DNA from: CAZFAI01 sp964516555
GTDB taxonomy: Bacteria; Patescibacteriota; Microgenomatia; UBA12405
Direction of reading: 5' to 3'
Length of the DNA: 20,669 nucleotides
Assembly: GCA_964516555.1 (NCBI GenBank)
Contig: CAZFAI010000013.1
Location: forward strand, 1-20,669
The position numbers and the translations under genes were made by a program. Of this stretch, positions 20,415 through 20,669 are shown piece by piece. The notes under the pieces are model-generated. The model was not told the DNA's origin. It saw only the letters and a list, made by a program, of their open reading frames with translations, and did not search any database. The stretch's first letter is position 1; every line of letters starts with the position of its first letter.

Positions 20415-20669
20415 CTTATAAACTAACAGTGTTATATCGGTAGGAAAATATTTTATATCGGCAATTTCGAAATTATTATCCAAGTAGTCCCGAATATCCT
20501 TTTCGTAGCCTTGGTCGTAGGACAAAACCAGATACATATAATTATATCTTTGCCTGAATTCTTCCATCAAATTAACCAAGTTATCTCTATCATACTCCGG
20601 GATATTGCTCTCTTTTAAATATCGGTTCCACTCCGGTATTGTTGTCAGCCTTGCTTGGCCTTCATAGTT
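20400..20669 (-). CDS. C-terminal fragment of an unidentified protein, perhaps a membrane glycosyltransferase
   Basis: An open frame enters from the right edge and gives 89 residues before a TGA stop at 20400-20402. It reads NYEGQARLTTIPEW... and has 'YMYLVLSYDQGYEKDIRDYLDNNFEIADIKYF' before ending 'LLVYKLKYD'. A soluble end with alternating strands and helices like this is common after the membrane part of GT39/PMT-type glycosyltransferases, where 'LVLSxDQG...' segments occur, but no catalytic motif is in view, so the identity is a guess. Codon quality and length make it a real coding end. The PPC gene starts 20 bases downstream on the same strand. Confidence 0.6.
   Translation of the reverse strand, partial: NYEGQARLTTIPEWNRYLKESNIPEYDRDNLVNLMEEFRQRYNYMYLVLSYDQGYEKDIRDYLDNNFEIADIKYFPTDITLLVYKLKYD

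Noticed and set aside
1..20669. TGA recoded as glycine or tryptophan, as in some candidate-phyla lineages
   Set aside because: jag, the GT4 glycosyltransferase and the right-edge gene end naturally at TGA, and no conserved frame needs reading through TGA.
1..20669. tRNA, rRNA, CRISPR arrays, insertion sequences, attachment sites
   Set aside because: The gaps are mostly under 170 bases (303 at the origin) and show no cloverleaf, no regularly spaced repeats, and no inverted-repeat ends with a transposase. Nothing could be supported.

Overview
The window looks like a chromosomal segment of an ultra-small bacterium of the candidate phyla radiation (Patescibacteria, perhaps Microgenomates-like). 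The pointers are an AT-rich genome with almost no intergenic space, a stripped-down dnaA/rpmH neighbourhood, a PrgI/VirB4/CHAP secretion-like operon, a stand-alone 5'-3' exonuclease instead of a full DNA polymerase I next to it, and short versions of several proteins. TGA is used as a stop (the jag, glycosyltransferase and right-edge genes end in TGA), so the recoded-TGA lineages (Gracilibacteria, Absconditabacteria) do not fit. The taxonomic call is inference.

Left block (1-3310, all minus strand): the classical rpmH-rnpA-yidD-yidC-jag cluster (ribosomal protein L34, RNase P protein, two membrane-insertion factors, KH/R3H RNA-binding protein) runs directly into surface-polysaccharide genes: an O-antigen-ligase/polymerase-like membrane protein and the start of a flippase cut by the window edge. 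rpmH (48 codons) is short and easily missed.

Origin block (3311-6242): dnaA and dnaN read rightwards. DnaA boxes lie upstream of dnaA and in the 303-bp dnaA-dnaN gap. That gap also has a degenerate DnaA box, a short GC patch, a run of CTA triplets matching the DnaA-trio pattern, and an AT-rich stretch. It is a convincing replication origin by motif, yet hand-counted GC skew keeps the same sign on both sides of it.

Secretion-like block (6239-13969, minus strand): six genes read as one unit: a PrgI-family membrane protein fused to a carboxypeptidase-regulatory-like domain, a separate VirB4 N-terminal-like protein, a VirB4 ATPase with a long disordered tail, a 924-residue protein joining helical, transmembrane and CHAP hydrolase parts, and two paralogous small membrane-anchored proteins sharing a DYPLW...GLDK...HQxxW domain I do not recognise. 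No coupling ATPase, relaxase or pilin is present in the window.

Right block (14032-20669): a stand-alone 5'-3' exonuclease ending in a sliding-clamp-binding-like peptide, a GT4 glycosyltransferase, a class I methyltransferase, thioredoxin reductase, an ABC-exporter-like membrane protein with no ATPase domain, formamidopyrimidine-DNA glycosylase, a BlaI/MecI-type repressor with a Cys-rich N-terminus, a PPC/DUF296 protein, and the 3' end of an unidentified gene.

Across the window many genes have a TATAAT-like hexamer 6-7 bases upstream of the ATG and no Shine-Dalgarno sequence, which points to widespread leaderless transcription. No tRNA, rRNA, CRISPR array, insertion sequence or riboswitch was seen.
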